The notes: generated from the letters alone by a model not told the origin. 64,000 nucleotides of DNA from Eutreptiella sp. 'Long Island Sound 2002' (GCA_964036045.1 OZ038378.1:22080941-22144940); one strand, 5' to 3'; numbered from the stretch's first letter, positions 30,449-43,200 are shown. Numbers and translations: made by a program.

Positions 30449-31797
30449 AATGTATGTAGACAACATAGATTGACCCTGATCTACACACGATTCACATTGT
30501 CCTTGTGCTTTTTGTCTTGCACCATGCAGTTATAATGTGATATGCTCGTCAATACCCCAACTTTTCATAACAAACATTTCACTAAAAAAATCATACAAAT
30601 GCCCAATCATTTGCTTCACCCAATGTCTAGCAACCGATCACTGCACCTACCAACTGTCGTCAAACTTGTACGCCGCCCTAAACTCTGACCAAAACTGATC
30701 TTCTTGCAGTCTCTGCCTCGCATGCGTTTTATTACTTCAAATGTTGCAAAATCAATCCTTGCCAAGCATGCAATGGGTTGTTGCACTTCACAGGGTTGCG
30801 TAATCGTAATATGCAAAACGAGTCTCGCACATGCAAAATCGCTCGCTGTATGTCAGCATGGCAACAACAACTAATGGATGCAGGAAATGCCTGTGCTGCC
30901 ATCAATCCTTGCCAAGCATGCAGTGGGTTGTTGCACTTCAGCGGGTTGCTGATAAATATTAACTGGTGAAGCAACAGAAAAATTGTCATCGCTGTGTGTT
31001 GTACCTTCAGCAGATGGTTCAAAAACAGCTGTAATCAATTAACTTACAAATTCAGAAGAGGCCACTGGCTGAACTGTAACTCTGACTACCATCAACGAAT
31101 CGTAATATGCAAAATGAGTCTTGCAGCTGCAAAGTCGCTGCATTTCAGCAACAGCTAATGGATGGAGGAACACAAAAAAACATGCAGTGCGCTCCATGCC
31201 TCTGGTGTCAGCAAACCTGGCACAATGTGCAGTGGGTTGTTGTGCAGCAATGGTTTGCTGAGAAATAATCACTGATCAAGAAACAGAGAAGTAGCTCAAG
31301 TTAAGCAATGCAATCTCTGCTGGCCTTGCAGAAGCTGCTGCTGCTGCTGCCCCTGGAGAAGTTGCTGCAACAGCTGCCCCTGCAGATAAACTGCCCTTCT
31401 ATGTCCTTTGGGGTTAACATTGTCAGTCTAGGGAGGAAATTGATGATAGGTAAGAGGCAAAAGTGTGCAGAGCCCCCGGGGGGGGGGGGGATCCTTGGGG
31501 TTGTACACAACACCTCAACTGAGCGGGGGGGGGGGGCAGATTTTTGGGTGTGTGCACAATGAATAAACTGCTACATACTGGAGTGTGGCAACACAAAACA
31601 CACTTGCTGCAAATCCACCACCAGCAGCACAGATCTCCACTTGCAGTTCAAGAATGACGAAGTCAACTGAAATCCACCAAAGTCAGCAGCCCCAGGTCAC
31701 GGAAATCAGAGTGAAGCCCAACCAGGATGCCCAAAACGACCTCGGAGGTCACGAAACCCAGAGTGAAATCCAAAAAGCAGGCCCAAAAGGACCTTCA
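30449..31797. other. Unique spacer of the inverted duplication
   Basis: Separates the two arms and has no long open frame. It carries a degenerate repeat (AATCCTTGCCAAGCATGC and GGGTTGTTGCACTTCA at about 30760 and 30900, more diverged near 31100-31250), CTG-rich words at 31330-31380, and long G runs at 31478 and 31526. The G runs and the symmetric location are reasons to check the assembly here. Confidence 0.6.
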
Positions 31798-32096
31798 GTG
31801 AAGCCTGTTGCCCAGCGCCAGAGTGCAGCAGCCCATTGCAGAGCACCACGGTGCAGAAGTGGAGGGCAACGCGAAGCAGGTGAAGAATGCCCGTAGGTGG
31901 AAGGTCCTCGAAATCAGGCCCATGCCCAAAGTCAACTCGAAGTATACTGTGCACGGAAGTGGAAAACCAGGAGTGACACAAAACAGGCAGCAGCAAGCAG
32001 CAGCAGCAGCAGCATGCCGTTCACCGGCAGTACACATCCAGTTCCTTACAGCAGTTCTCAACCATTCAAGACAGCTTGAACCACCACTGCACCACA

Positions 32097-32627
32097 AACC
32101 GAGTTCTCAGTTACCCACTCACCTCAATTCTCAACTTTATTTCAAAAACCTGGGCCAACCTTTGTGACACGAAGTTCTTTAGCGCCTTGTACGCTGCGAC
32201 CAGTTCAAACCGAGTTCTCAGTTAACCACACACCTTAGTTCTCATCGTCATTTCAAAAACCTGGGCCAACCTTTGTGACGCGAAGTTCTTTAGCGCCTCG
32301 TACGGTGCGACCAGTTCAAAACGAGTTCTCAGTTAACCACACACCTCAGTTCTCATCGTCATTTCAAAAGCCTGTGGCAACCTTTGTGAAGCGAAGTTCT
32401 TTGGAGCCTCGTACGCTGCAACCAGTTCAAGCCGAGTTCTGAGTTACCTGCACACCTCAGTTCTCAAAGTCAGTTCAAAAACCTGTGCCAACCTTTGTGA
32501 AGCAAAGTTCTTTTGAGCATCGTAGGGTGGGACCAGTTCAAACTGACTTCTCAGTTAACCACACACCTCAGTTCTCATTGTCATTTCAAACACCTGCCAA
32601 CCTTTGTGAAGCCTAGTTCTTTTGAGC
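32097..32627 (-). repeat. 111-bp minisatellite (right arm)
   Basis: Mirror image of the array at 29618-30150, with the same number of copies and the same order of variants. It was therefore duplicated as a block together with the rest of the arm. Confidence 0.85.
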
Positions 32628-33428
32628 ATTGTGCGGTGCAAAGGGCCCGTGCCTGCAAGTTTGAGACTATTTGCCAAAGATGAGCTACAAAGCCTGACCG
32701 TTGGAATGGGTACTTCTGCACCACAGGAGATCCCTTTTCAGGGAGAGTCAAGGGTTGCAGAACAGGCTTTGCAACAAATCAGGCAAATAGTAAACTAACA
32801 GAGCCAAGACCGGGCAAAGAAGGCACAACACAAGCAAGTGCACAGCACGTCAACTGTCAACTGTTCCGAAACCTTTACCAGCAACACAAATCAAGTCCCA
32901 GGGACCTCAGTTCTCAACAGTTCTCACCAGTTCAACGTTGTGTTTGCAAGCAAAGCAAAACGAAGGCAATTGCACAGCATAAGTCAGAAATGTTGTGTCA
33001 AAATTTAGCAGTCAATAGCCGGAAATGTCCGGATCGATCTGCACTACAGCTGAGCAGCACAAAAAAAGCAGAACAACAATATTAAAACGACTTTTGGCAG
33101 GCATCTTTAGATTCAACCACACCATTGTAATGTTCTGACACATCCACACTTTTGTGCCAAGGAATCAAATGTATTCAAGCAATGGATTTTGCAAAAATTC
33201 ATGTTTGAAAGACAAATTTTTGGCACCGCGGCCGTTTCAGATCCGTTGGGCCGTTTCAGATCCAGTGCGGTAGCGTAAATGCGGTTTTGGCCGCAGAATG
33301 CCCCACAAAATCATAGGTGAGGGGGGGAGGGGGAGGGGCAGCGCCAAGACGCAGAGGGGGAGAATCAGGGGACAGAACAAAGAGGGGGCGAAAGGAAGGA
33401 AGGCGAAGCAGTGGGGAAAGGATTCAGC

Positions 33429-33502
33429 TGAGGAGTACCCCAGCGGCTAGACGCCCAGTTAAGCGAGCCGTGGTCGTGGGTTCGTTTCCCACTAGCGGCG
33501 CT
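33429..33502 (+). promoter_or_regulatory. tRNA-like pol III box pair (right-arm copy)
   Basis: A-box-like TACCCCAGCGGC at 33436-33447, B-box-like GGTTCGTTTCC at 33479-33489, T-stem GTGGG/CCCAC. Same sequence as the left-arm copy. Confidence 0.55.
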
Positions 33503-33633
33503 CGAAGGGCACACTTGAAGACAAGCATCGTACCTGGGTTGGGGCGGTAGAACTCTTGCATTAGGTCCTGGAGGGGCCATTGAAGAACACAAACACCCCC
33601 GGACGCCGGGGATGTTTTTACGCCTGAAACGAG

Positions 33634-34700
33634 GTGTGCAAGAGGGGAGGGTGGAAGGGACGAGGAAGGGAGCCAAGAGGGGCAGTGGAGGAGAGGCACA
33701 GGAGACACAAAATGTACGTGACCCAAGAGGAGGCCGGCGAAAGGAGCAGGGAGTCAATGGAGAGCGCGAGGAGTGAGACACCAAAGAGAAGAACGGCATG
33801 CGCATGGACCGGGAGTGAAAGGGCGTTCGAAGGAGAACAAGACCAAATCCATGCGGGAGTGGTGACACAGGGTATGGAGGGTGACAGAGTGGACTCCTTG
33901 TGGAGAGCTATGAGTGTTATCGAAGGAGGCCAAGGCACAAGTGCGGAAGCGAAGGAAGTGCGAGCAAGGGATAGTCACTGCAGTCGAGGAGAGGCTACAG
34001 GCAGGGGTGATGCAGGAGCCCCTGCTGTAGGGGGAAATGGGATGGAAGGAGTACGTACGGAAGCTGGTACAAGGGAGAAGGATGGGAGGACCGCCGGAGG
34101 TTGAGGCGTGGGCGGTGAAGAATGGATACAGAGTGAAAGTGTACCGGGAGACGAAGGATGGAGAGGGCTACAGGAAGATACAGGAGTATGGAGGGGAGAA
34201 AGGGGCTGCCGGTAGGAATCCTGTGGAGGAAGACGAGAGTGTACGAGGTGGTGTGGGAGCACGAAGAGACGGGGGAAGGCAGTACAACAGGAGAAGCGGG
34301 AAGAGCAGGCACGGGCAGGGGGGCACAGGTTAGGGTGGGCGCGGGAGGCGAACGAGGACACAGTGTGGCGTCGGGCGAGAGTCGGCCGTCGACGTGTGGA
34401 ACGGGGAGTGTGGGGAGTACAGCGGGGAACGAAGAGGAACAGCAACGCAAGGCGGCATGGGCATGGAAGAGGCGGGAGGGTGCATTGGAGGGGGCGAGGG
34501 AGAGGGCAGAGGAAGGGGTGCTCGTAGAGCACATGTACGGGAAGGATGTCAACACATTGTGGGAGGTGTTGTGTGCGCTGGAGGCCAGGCCGAACAGTGA
34601 GGAAGAGGTACAGCGGATAAGGCAAGGAGTGGCTACCAGGGTGGAGAGTAGACACAATATGGGAGAAATGGAGGAGTGCCTGCCACAGGAGGAAGTATCA
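33634..34700 (+). pseudogene. Right-arm copy of LINE N-terminal region, OTU-like domains 1 and 2 (first half)
   Basis: Plus-strand copy of 27546-28611. Domain 1 begins near 33880 with the Ser substitution. The frame in the right arm differs slightly after VRAR (near 33967), and the in-frame TAG of the left arm after WKRR is absent here (GGAGGG at 34480), so the frame from 34158 to the insertion stays open. Domain 2 first half (GKDVNTLW) begins near 34538 and is cut by the insertion at 34701. Confidence 0.6.
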
Positions 34701-36410
34701 CTTAGGCGGCTCAAGTTGCATGGTATAAAACAACAGAAAGTGCCCAAAATACACGGCCTGAAAAAAACATCAAAAGAACCATTCTTTGGCTTGCAAAAAA
34801 TCAAGCCGTTTTTGGAACACCAAAAGGACTCTTATGTAAGGAATTTTGGCCTTTTCTTGGTCGTGATGGGTCCAAAAAATGCCTTTTTTGGGGCAATGGA
34901 CTGTTCCTTGCGCGAGGCCTCGCGCAAGGAGCAGTCCATTGTCCCTCCAAAGCCAGGTAATGATTGTAGAATTGAGGAATCAAGCAGGCGCCTACACTGG
35001 AGTGACATTACGGGCACCCTTGAATTGATCACATTGTACAATATGTTGACGCGGGCGGACCTTCAGTGCTCTAAACAAGCCTTGCAAATCTAATTGATGG
35101 CTCAAGAAATCATTTCAAATGTTGTTGCATTCCTAACAAAAGGAGCACATACGTTGGAGGTGTTGCACAGGGTGCATCCTTCAGCATTGCTCATGATGCA
35201 CACCTGCCACAACTTATGGGGAGTGTCAAGCAAAAAAAAGAGTATCACTGATAACACATGAAGCCTATTCACTCAACAGATGCTGCTGAGCTGGACAGGG
35301 ACCCCCCTTGTACGTTTCGCTGAAGAAAAATTGATCCTTTTGTTGTTGACTATAGATCAAAGTAAAATGTGCAAAGAAAATATAAATTTGCCATGCCTGG
35401 CACTTTTTTGAGCGTTTGTTTGGGCCAATAAAACTGATTTTTTGGAGAGTAAAATGCAATGTAGTGCAAACGACACCAATTATCAAGGTGATGTTCGATA
35501 CCTGGACAAAGAAGGTGCCCTGGGGGAAGCAGTCTGCCAGGCTCAGGGGCTGACCAAGCCCAAAAAGAGTTTTTCCGCCTCCGGGGGGGGCAAGCTTCTG
35601 GTAAATTTCAATGACTCAACGACAATTTAGGTACTTGTTGCTTCAGTGAAGGTTGTGCACAAGCGCTATCAGATGAGAACCCATCACAATGGTACAAGGA
35701 ATATGTTTTCTGGGCTTTTTTTTGCGCGAGGCCTCGCGCAATGAGGACTGCAATGCAGTCCAAGAACTTGAAAGTCACAACCTATACCTCTTTTTTCAGG
35801 CAGTGCAAATCAAAAATCAAACTGTGGGGTGGCTACTAAGACCATTCGACCCTGAAGCCGTCTTTCCAAAGGAAAATGAATCGGGTGAGGTTTTTGGTTT
35901 AGTAAGTTATGGGCGAGGCCTCGCGCATGGGGCAGCCCTTGAACCACATGTTGCATATGTTTTGCATTGATATTTAATCCGCCATGCTTCTGTTTTAATG
36001 ATCCTTGGTCTTGATTGCGCGAGGCCTCGCGCATAGAATTCGATCAATAAATCATTTTTCCAGGTATGCAATGAACATGCAGAACAGAAAATGATGTTGC
36101 AATCATTTTTTCTGCAGACCATGTTCATCGAAAAAACAAGGGGAACGCAAAATGTATTGCTTGGCCAATTTCTGCTAAAAGCACATCATTTTCCACTGAA
36201 ATCATAAGATTTATTTATTCTTTTTATAGTTTTTTTTTGTTTTTCGGCTCTCCGAAAAAAGGCACGAATGGCACAAATGGTAAGAAAGATACTTTCTTTG
36301 GACTACTATTCTGTTTTCAAAAAACAGAGCCTGTGAAAAACTATTTTTTTGCATGGTCCAAACTGGGTGCATTTGGTGTGATTTCGACCATGCAACTTGA
36401 GCCGCCTAAG
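34701..36410. mobile_element. 1,710-bp inverted-repeat insertion (right-arm copy)
   Basis: Same length, same 24-bp terminal repeats and same 5-bp duplication (TATCA at 34696-34700 and 36411-36415) as the left-arm insertion. Independent insertions would not share the site, so this copy arose by duplication of the arm. Confidence 0.85.
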
Positions 36411-37753
36411 TATCATGGCAGAAGTACATACAGCGGACTAGGCAGGGGAGGAGGATGGGGGGGCCACCGGAGGTGGAAGCATGGGCAGCGGAGGGGGGGT
36501 ACAAGGTGGCGGTCTACAGGGAGACAAAAAGCGGAAACGGGTACAGAACGTTGGTGGAGTATGGGGAAGGAAACCCGCTGGATGCGGGAATCCTGTGGAC
36601 CAAGCGAAGAACCTATGCGGTTCTGTGGGCCGTCAGAGGTCGAAGGAGTGAGGCGGCAGAAGTGGCGGCGGCGGTGCAATGGGTGCTGGACAGTGCACAA
36701 GAGGGACAGGAATGGCCGGAAGAAATGCCGGAGAGGGCGAGGCGACAGGTCATACCAGGGGATAGCAAGTGCCTATATTGGGCACTCAGCGCGGTGGACG
36801 GAGCAGGGGGGCAGGCAGCAGCAGAAGAGGTGCGCAAAGCGCTCACGGAAGGGGATACGGCGCGGCCTCCAGAGTCGGGCTGGGTGCGGAGAGTCATGAG
36901 GGATGCGGGAGCGCGAACGTGGGATCAGTACCTGGACAAGGTGCGCAGGGGACAGATATGGGGAGGGGCATGTGAAGTTGGGAGGTGGGCGCAGAGCAAG
37001 GGATGCAGAGTGGCAATGTACCAGGAGTGGGGACCGCGGGGGGTGTATCGGAAGATGGCAGAAGTGGGAGAAGGAAAGCAAACGGCAGCAGCGCTGTTGT
37101 GGAGCAGACGAGGAGGGTGACACTAGGAGCTGCTGTGGCCCCCGGGGGAAGAAGACGCAGAGGCAGTGGCGGAGGCAGACGAAGAAGACGGGACAGAGTC
37201 GAAAGGCGACGCAGAAGTGACAATGGAGGAGGAGTTGGCAGAAGAAGGTCCGGAGAAGGGGGGGGGGGGAAGAGAGCGGACAGAGGAGCACATGTGGCGG
37301 GATGTGCATCAAATCCCGATCCAGGAGGGGGGGGAGAGGTGGAGGTACCAGGGACAAGAGGGTCCCGGGAGGGAGAGGAGGGGAGTGGGGGGGGGTACAG
37401 CGCGAGACAGAAAACTACGGGCGGGATGGGAAGGGGTGCTAGGAGTGCAAGTACAGGAGATGGAGTATATGGCAGTGCCAGAGGGTACGGGGAAAGGCGA
37501 GTGGCACAGGAGGCAGGCAGGGGGGGTGGACGTGTGGGTCACAGGGGGGGGGGAGGCGGTGTTGCAGCTGCAGCACAGGGAGGATGTGGGGACCGGGTGG
37601 GGGGCAGAGAGAACGGTCCAGATACGACCGGACAGAGCGGTGTGGCTGGAGCCGGGATGGAAGGGAAGGTACAGGGTGGCGGCGGGGGGACGCCGGTGGT
37701 GGGGTTGGCATATGACGTGGCGAGCGGACCAGGGGGAGGGAGTCCCAGTCAGG
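36411..37753 (+). pseudogene. Right-arm copy of OTU-like domains 2 (second half) and 3, truncated
   Basis: Plus-strand copy: GRRMGGPPEVEAW near 36447, OTU domain 3 with GDSKCLYWALSAV near 36758 and its stop-His-stop-ELLW end near 37120-37138. The acidic and Trp-rich LINE segment follows until the arm ends at 37753. From there the frame runs into the 127-bp array, which produces chimeric open frames with no meaning. Confidence 0.65.
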
Positions 37754-38543
37754 GGCGTCTTTTTATCGTATTCTCTCCGTTGCCTCGGACGCTCCAGTCC
37801 GTGGCACCGGGTTCACCCCCGGACGATCCAGTCCGGGGGCTAGTGCCGTGCTTCATGCCGCCCCGGATGCTCCAATCCGGGGCGTCTTTTTGTCGTATTC
37901 TCTCCGTTGCCTCGGATGCTCCAGTCCGTGGCACCGGGTCCACCCCCGGACGATCCAGTCCGGGGGCTAGTGCCGTGCTTCATGCCGCCCCGGATGCTCC
38001 AATCCGGGGCGTCTTTTTATCGTATTCTCTCCGTTGCCTCGGACGCTCCAGTCCGTGGCACCGGGTTCACCCCCGGACGATCCAGTCCGGGGGCTAGTGC
38101 CGTGCTTCATGCCGCCCTGGATGCTCCAATCCGGGCCGTCTTTTTATCGTATTCTCTCCGTTGCCTGGGATGCTCCAGTCCGTGGCACCGGGTTCACCCC
38201 CGGACGATCCAATCCGGGGGCTAGTGCCGTGCTTCATGCCGCCCCAGATGCTCCAATCCGGGGCGTCTTTTTGCTGCATTCTCTCCGCTGCCTCGGACGC
38301 TCCAGTCCGTGGCACCGGGTTCACCCCCGGACGATCCAGTCCGGGGGCTAGTGCCGTGCTTCATTCCGCCCTGGATGCTCCAATCCGGGGCGTCTTTTTA
38401 TCGTATTCTCTCCGTTGCCTCGGACGCTCCAGTCCGTGGCACCGGGTTCACCCCCGAATGATCCAGTCCGGGGGCTAGTACCGTGCTTCATGCCGCCCCG
38501 GATGCTCCAATCCGGGCCGTCTTTTTGTCGTATTCTCTCCGCT
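37754..38543 (+). repeat. 127-bp tandem array with three hairpins per unit
   Basis: Roughly six units with period 127. Each unit folds into three small hairpins, all with a six-base loop of the form G(C/A)TCCA. In the unit 38040-38166 these are CGGAC/GTCCG at 38040-38055, CCCCCGGAC/GTCCGGGGG at 38070-38093, and a GGAT/ATCC-based stem at 38115-38138. C-G pairs in two hairpins correspond to T-A pairs in the third, so pairing is kept while sequence differs. The array begins exactly where the right duplication arm ends. Confidence 0.9.
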
Positions 38544-39539
38544 ACCAGGGAAAGGACACAAACCAACACCACCAGCAAAGGAAAACGGACAGCAGGGCGG
38601 CACAGCACGGCACCACACGGCAACACAGCACCGCAGAACACAGGATACACCACAGGGGAGCGGGGCACCACAACAAACCACAGCACACAGCAGGGCGGCA
38701 GGCCACGCGGCCAGGCAGGAGCAACCGCGACAACACACGCCAGCGGAAAACGACAGGAGGCGACCAGACCCAGCAACGAACAGCCGGCAACCAGAGGCAA
38801 CAACACAGAGCCCCAGCCGGCGCGAACGAAACAACACGGCACCAGCAGCAAGACACGACGAAGACAGCACCACACCGCACGACAAACGACCACCAGAGCA
38901 ACGCAGCACCGCACCCCAGGAGAGAACACAACCACGGGCCACGACAGGGGACTGGGCAACGGCAACAGGGGGCAGCAGCGCGGGGAAAGAACCAAGCCCA
39001 ACACAGGCACGCCACACAGCACCGGGCAAAACACAAAACACACCACGACACCGCCGCAAGACAGGCAACAACACACACAGAACAGGCGCAACCAGGGAGC
39101 AACCAACGACACAGCAGAAGCGCAAAACGGCCCCCGCCGGGGCACAAGGCCCACAGCAACAGACACCAGCACACCCCACAGCGCAGGACACACAAACCAG
39201 CCCAAACACCGCAGAACCGGCACACCAAGGCAAAAAAAAACAAAAAAAAAAGCAGCAAACAAACAAAAAGCAAGAGGGGCAAAAAAAAAAAAGAGCCGGG
39301 GGGGGGGAGAGGGAAAAGGACAAAAAAAAAGGAGGGGGGGGGGGCGGGAGGACCACAAGACGCCCAGGCCCAGGGCACCCCGGGCCGGAAAACACGGAAC
39401 GACAGAGACAACGGGGGCGCAACAAGGGAAAAAAAAAAAGAGGAAAAAACACAAACCCGAAAACAACCACAAACAGGGCAACCCCAGCCCGGAGGGGGCC
39501 GAACAAACCAAAAGCGCACAAAGGGCGGCCACAAGAGAA
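38544..39539 (+). other. Nearly T-free tract
   Basis: In 996 bases the plus strand has only two T residues (38646 and 38953), and none in the 586 bases 38954-39539, while A, C and G are all common. It includes A runs and G runs near 39231-39340 and 39420-39450. There is no internal repeat unit that I can see. The minus strand, lacking A, cannot contain any stop codon, which explains the very long but meaningless open frames there. Confidence 0.95.
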
Positions 39540-40214
39540 TGTGAGGCGCACCAAAACGCGCCCGGGAGGCCGGCCCGCCCGACCCGGCCAAGAGGAGCAC
39601 GCACACACACACGCGCGGGACCCGGGCGTGGCGTCCTCCGACCCGAAAGAGGAGGTGTCGGCGTCCACACGAAACAGCCCCGGTGCACCGGCCGAGTCCC
39701 CCGTCGAAAGACGGACGGTACGGGAAACCGGACGCGTCAGTGACCGGGTCCACACCCGCGCAAACAACCGCAGCGCACGCAGCCCAAGACCGAAGCCGGA
39801 GGGACCCGCCAGGGACAACCCCATCGCGGGGCCCCGAAGGGTACGACGCGGAGCGAGCCCAGCGCCCTTGCCTCGGCAGGGGCCAGCGGCAGGCACAAAG
39901 AGCCCGGTTCTCGGCCGGCCTCCACGTGCCCCGCGCAGCAACCCAGTAAAGCCGGGGGCAACAGCCCCCGGGATGGGGAAAGGCACCACGGCGACAGGAA
40001 AGCCGACCTGAGCACCGAGAGCGACCGGACCGGACGAGGCGCGGCGCACCAACGCGGGGCCACGAGACACGCCAGAGAGGCACACCGCCGGCCACAACCA
40101 CGGCACGAGGACGGGTGCCAACCCACAACGACCAGCGGGTGCCGCGAACCCGGGAAGCGCGCACAACACACAACGAACCGCGGCACAGGAGAAGGTGCCA
40201 AGGACAGCCGGGCC
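39540..40214 (+). other. T-poor GC-rich transition sequence, no gene seen
   Basis: T is still rare but present. Very GC-rich, with a short CA run near 39602. It links the T-free tract to the 209-bp satellite. No tandem unit and no protein motif seen. Confidence 0.6.
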
Positions 40215-43200
40215 CTCACGCCCGCACACCGCACCCACGGCCAGTGGGACGCGGGCCCCGGTCGCACGCCCAAAAGGACGAGAGGTCGGGGATGGAGGAG
40301 CGCCCGTCTTCGGACGCCCCACACCCAGGCAAGAGGCGCCCCCCCCGGGCACCCTCGTGCCGCCCCCACAGCACGCAAAACCACCTCGCAAGAGCACGCG
40401 CTGTGGGGTTGGTGACAGGTCCCCACGCCCCCACCCCCCGCACCCACAGCCAGTGGGTAGTGGGCCCCGGCCGCACGCCCGAAAGGACGAGTGGTCGGGG
40501 GTGGGAGAGCGCCCGACCCCGGACGCCCCACACCCAGGCAGGAGGCGCCCCCCCCGGGCACCCTCATGCCGCCGCCACAGCGCGCAAAGCCAGCTCGCAG
40601 GAGCACGCGCTGTGGGGTTGGTGACGGGTCCCCACGCCCGCACCCCCCGCACCCACAGCCAGTAGGTAGTGGGCCCCGGCCGCACGCCCGAAAGGACGAG
40701 TGGTCGGGGGTGGCAGAGCGCCCGACCCCGGACGCCCCACAGCCAGGCAAGAGGCGCCCCGCTCAGGCACCCACATACCGCCCCCACAGCGCGCAAAGCC
40801 AGCTCGCAAGAGCGTGCGCTGTGGGGTTGGTGACGGGTCCCCACGCCCGTCCCCCCCGCAACCACAGCCAGTAGGTAGTGGGCCCCGGCCGCACGCCCGA
40901 ACAGACAAGAGGTCGGGGGTGGGAGAGCGCCCGACCCCGGACGACCCACAGCCAGGCAACAGGCGCCCCCCCCGGGCACCCTCATGCCGCCCCCACGGCG
41001 CGCAAAGCCAGCACGCAAGAGTGCGCGCTGTGGGGTTGGTGACAGGTCCCCACGCCCGCACCCCCCGCACCCACACCCAGTGGGTAGTGGGCCCCCGCCG
41101 CACGCCCGAAAGGACCAGTGGTCGGGGGTGGTAGAGCGCCCGACCCCGGAAGCCCCACACCCAGGCAAGAGGCGCTCCCCTCAGGCACCTACATACCGCC
41201 CCCACAGCGCGCAAAGCCAGCTCGCAAGAGCGTGCGCTGTGGGGTCGGTGACGGGTCTTAACGCCCGCACCCCCCGCAACCACAGCCAGTGGGTAGTGGG
41301 CCCCGGCCGCACGCCCGAACACAGGAGTGGACGGGGGTGGGAGAGCGCCCGACCCCGGACGCCCCACACCCAGGCAAGAGGCGCCCCCCCGGGCACCCTC
41401 ATGCCGCCCCCACAGCGCGCAAAGTCAGCACGCAAGAGTGCGCGCATGTGGGGTCGGTGACAGGTTCCCACGCCCGCACGCCCCGCACCCACAGCCAGTG
41501 GGTAGTGGGCCCCGGCCGCACGCCCGAAAGGACGAGTGGTCGGGGGTGGGAGAGCGCCCGACCCCGGACGCCCCACACCCAGGCAAGAGGCGCCCCCCTC
41601 AGGCACCCACATACCGCCCCCACAGCGCGCAAAGCCAGCTCGCAAGAGCGTGCGCTGTGGGGTTGGTGACAGGTCCCCACGCCCGCACCCCCCGCACCCA
41701 CAGCCAGTGGGTAGTGGGCCCCCGCCGCACGCCCGAAAGGACCAGTGGTCGGGGGTGGGAGAGCGCCCGACTCCGGACGCCCCACACCCAGGCAAGAGGC
41801 GCTCCCCTCAGGCACCTACATACCGCCCCCACAGCGCGCAAAGCCAGCTCGCAAGAGCGTGCGCTGTGGGGTTGGTGACGGGTCTTAACGCCCGCACCCC
41901 CCGCAACCACAGCCAGTGGGTAGTGGGCCCCGGCCGCACGCCCGAAAGGACGAGAGGTCGGGGGTGGGAGAGCGCCCGACCCCGGACGCCCCACACCCAG
42001 GCAAGAGGCGCCCCCCCGGGCACCCTCATGCCGCCCCCACAGCGCGCAAAGTCAGCACGCAAGAGTGCGCGCATGTGGGGTTGGTGACAGGTTCCCACGC
42101 CCGCACGCCCCGCACCCACAGCCAGTGGGTAGTGGGCCCCGGCCGCACGCCCGAAAGGACGAGTGGTCGGGGGTGGTAGAGCGCCCGACCCCGGACGCCC
42201 CACACCCAGGCAAGAGGCGCCCCCCTCAGGCACCCACATACCGCCCCCACAGCGCGCAAAGCCAGCTCGCAAGAGCGTGCGCTGTGGGGTTGGTGACGGG
42301 TCTTAACGCCCCCACCCCCCGCAACCACAGCCAGTGGGTAGTCGGCCCCGGCCGCACGCCCGAACACAGGAGAGGTCGGGGGTGGGAGAGCGCCCGACCC
42401 CGGACGCCCCACACCCAGGCAGGAGGCGCCCCTCCCGGGCACCCTCATGCCGCCCCCACAGCGCGCAAAGTCAGCACGCAAGAGTGCGCGCATGTGGGGC
42501 TGGTCACAGGTCCCCACGCCCGCACCCCCCGCACCCACAGCCAGTGGGTAGTGGCCCCGGCCGCACGCCCGAAAGGACGAGTGGTCGGGGGTGGTAGAGC
42601 GCCCGACCCCGGACGCCCCACAGCCAGGCAAGAGGCGCCCCCCTCAGGCACCCACATACCGCCCCCACAGCGCGCAAAGCCAGCTCGCAAGAGTGTGCGC
42701 TGTGGGGTTGGTGATTGGTCTTAACGCCCGCACCCCCCGCAACCACAGCCAGTGGGTAGTGGGCCCCGGCCGCACGCCCGAACAGACGAGAGGTCGGGGG
42801 TGGGAGAGCGCCCGACCCCGGACCCCCCACACCCAGGCAAGAGGCGCCCCCCCCGGGCACCCTCATGCCGCCCCCACAGCGCGCAAAGCCGCACGCAAGA
42901 GTGCGCGCTGTGGGGTTGGTGACAGGTCCCCACGCCCGCACGCCCCGCACCCACAGCGGGTGGGTAGTGGGCTCCGGCCGCACGCCCGAAAGGATGACTG
43001 GTCAGGGGTAGGAGAGCGCCCGACCCCGGACGCCCCACACCCAGGCAGGAGGCGCCCCCCTCGCGAACCCTCATGCCGCCCCCACAGCACGCAAAGCCAG
43101 CTCGCAAGATCGCGCGCTGTGGGGTTGATGACGGGTTGCAACGCCCGCATCCCCCGCACCCACAGCCAGTGGGTAGTGTACCCCGGCCGCACGCCCGAAA

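Larger units (their letters stand above)
31798..37753 (-). repeat. Right arm of the 13-kb inverted duplication
   Basis: Reverse complement of 24491-30448. The homology ends abruptly at 37753, within the word TCAGG, and the 127-bp hairpin array starts at once. The arm holds a truncated copy of the LINE 5' third on the plus strand, without endonuclease, RT or RNase H. Confidence 0.95.

Noticed and set aside
24491-37753. Fold-back or Polinton-type transposon with 6-kb terminal inverted repeats
   Set aside because: The arms consist of a truncated LINE plus its flank and a nested insertion, there is no transposase or polymerase in the spacer, and no target duplication is seen at the outer ends.
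37749-38478. 105-codon frames repeated every 127 bases
   Set aside because: Same frame of successive tandem units, with no start context or motif.
38475-41168. 897-codon open frame on the minus strand, and other long frames over 38348-40173
   Set aside because: The minus strand there has almost no A, so no stop codon can occur. The predicted proteins are translations of satellite repeats and the T-free tract.
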